A stretch of DNA of 7,267 bases. Source: Candidatus Equihabitans merdae. Its GTDB lineage: Bacteria; Bacillota; Clostridia; Lachnospirales; Lachnospiraceae. This document shows positions 6,827 through 7,267 of the stretch, one piece after another. How positions within the stretch are numbered: position 1 is the first letter of the stretch; the number at the start of each line of letters is the position of its first letter. A program made the position numbers and the translations under genes. The DNA lies in contig JAGHUB010000278.1 of the NCBI GenBank assembly GCA_018065025.1, positions 1-7,267 of the forward strand, written 5' to 3'. Under the pieces are notes generated by a model. That model was not told the origin of the DNA. It saw only the letters and a list, made by a program, of their open reading frames with translations, and did not search any database.

Positions 6827-7267
6827 ATGAGCGATAGAGAAGATCGACAGCTGGCAAGAAGACGGGCTGCACGACGAGAGAAGCAGAAAATACAACGCCT
6901 GAAGAGACGCAGAAGACGAGTTCTGTCAGGTCTTGTTTGTGTGCTCATATTGCTGATTACAATTCCCTATATGTTGATTGCAGTTATCCGAGGTCGGATT
7001 GTCATCCATCCTGAAGGCACAGAGACTGTGGTTCAGACACCTGTTGATAACATCGATAAACCGGATGGTACCGGTGTGGTTGCAGCATCTTCATGGACTT
7101 ATACCACAGATGAAGTCATGCCAAGCGGCGATATCGTAAATGCCACAGGAGCTTTCTATACATATGACACAGTACGCCGGGATCTGTATTTCCTGCAGAA
7201 GAGATACAGCGACATCATGAGGGTAGAGGTGTTCGGTCACTCATTGGATAATCGCGAACTCTTAGAC
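6827..7267 (+). CDS. Membrane-anchored protein entering an M14-family zinc carboxypeptidase domain (3' end missing)
   Basis: The frame stays open for 147 codons to the window end. Residues 1-31 are strikingly basic (13 Arg and 3 Lys). They are followed by one hydrophobic segment at about 32-54 (LVCVLILLITIPYMLIAVI) and then a polar stretch, predicting a short cytoplasmic tail, one membrane span and an extracellular body. From residue 111, YTYDTVRRDLYFLQKRY and then VEVFGHSLDNREL match the opening of M14 metallocarboxypeptidases, where a YTYD-type start and a 'GxSxDGRxI'-like strand precede the zinc ligands. The HxxE zinc motif would lie beyond the window, so activity cannot be judged. Family members in Bacillota cut peptides or peptidoglycan stem peptides; which applies here is unknown. 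An in-frame stop at 6821-6823 makes ATG 6827 the first possible ATG. The nearby GAG is too close to be a good ribosome site, so translation may depend on ribosomes finishing metA 13 bases upstream. Confidence 0.75.
   Translation, partial: MSDREDRQLARRRAARREKQKIQRLKRRRRRVLSGLVCVLILLITIPYMLIAVIRGRIVIHPEGTETVVQTPVDNIDKPDGTGVVAASSWTYTTDEVMPSGDIVNATGAFYTYDTVRRDLYFLQKRYSDIMRVEVFGHSLDNRELLD

Overview
The window is a tightly packed, single-strand (+) run of five genes with almost no non-coding sequence. It fits a low-to-mid GC Gram-positive anaerobe of the Bacillota, class Clostridia, most likely a Lachnospiraceae-type gut or rumen bacterium. This placement is inferred from three things: the secreted carbohydrate-active protein with ricin-type lectin repeats, an acetyl-CoA-type MetA (Glu111), and an unusual NAD-dependent DNA ligase whose sequence style I associate from memory with that group. 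No rRNA or tRNA gene, CRISPR array, insertion sequence or integration site was seen.

Layout. (1) Positions 2-3145 hold a large secreted protein that starts before the window. It has the end of a signal peptide, an acidic linker, nine ricin-type lobes (three beta-trefoils) and a C-terminal domain that looks like DUF5722, a probable TIM-barrel glycoside hydrolase. (2) 3169-3927 is an RluF-like 23S rRNA pseudouridine synthase. (3) 3929-5884 is an NAD-dependent DNA ligase, LigA, with several unusual active-site residues. (4) 5884-6813 is homoserine O-acetyltransferase (MetA family), the first committed step of methionine synthesis. (5) From 6827 to the window end is the N-terminal part of a membrane-anchored protein that enters an M14 zinc carboxypeptidase domain just before the sequence stops.

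The junctions are very short: 23 bases between genes 1 and 2, 1 base between 2 and 3, a 1-base overlap (TAATG) between 3 and 4, and 13 bases between 4 and 5. I saw no terminator hairpin or convincing promoter at any junction, so co-transcription is likely, at least for rluF-ligA-metA. Two surface proteins (a lectin/hydrolase and a membrane peptidase) flank three housekeeping enzymes. No single pathway links them, and the arrangement looks like an ordinary mixed operon. The most interesting items are the uncharacterised lectin/hydrolase and the divergent ligase. I do not see good evidence for a new multi-gene system here.
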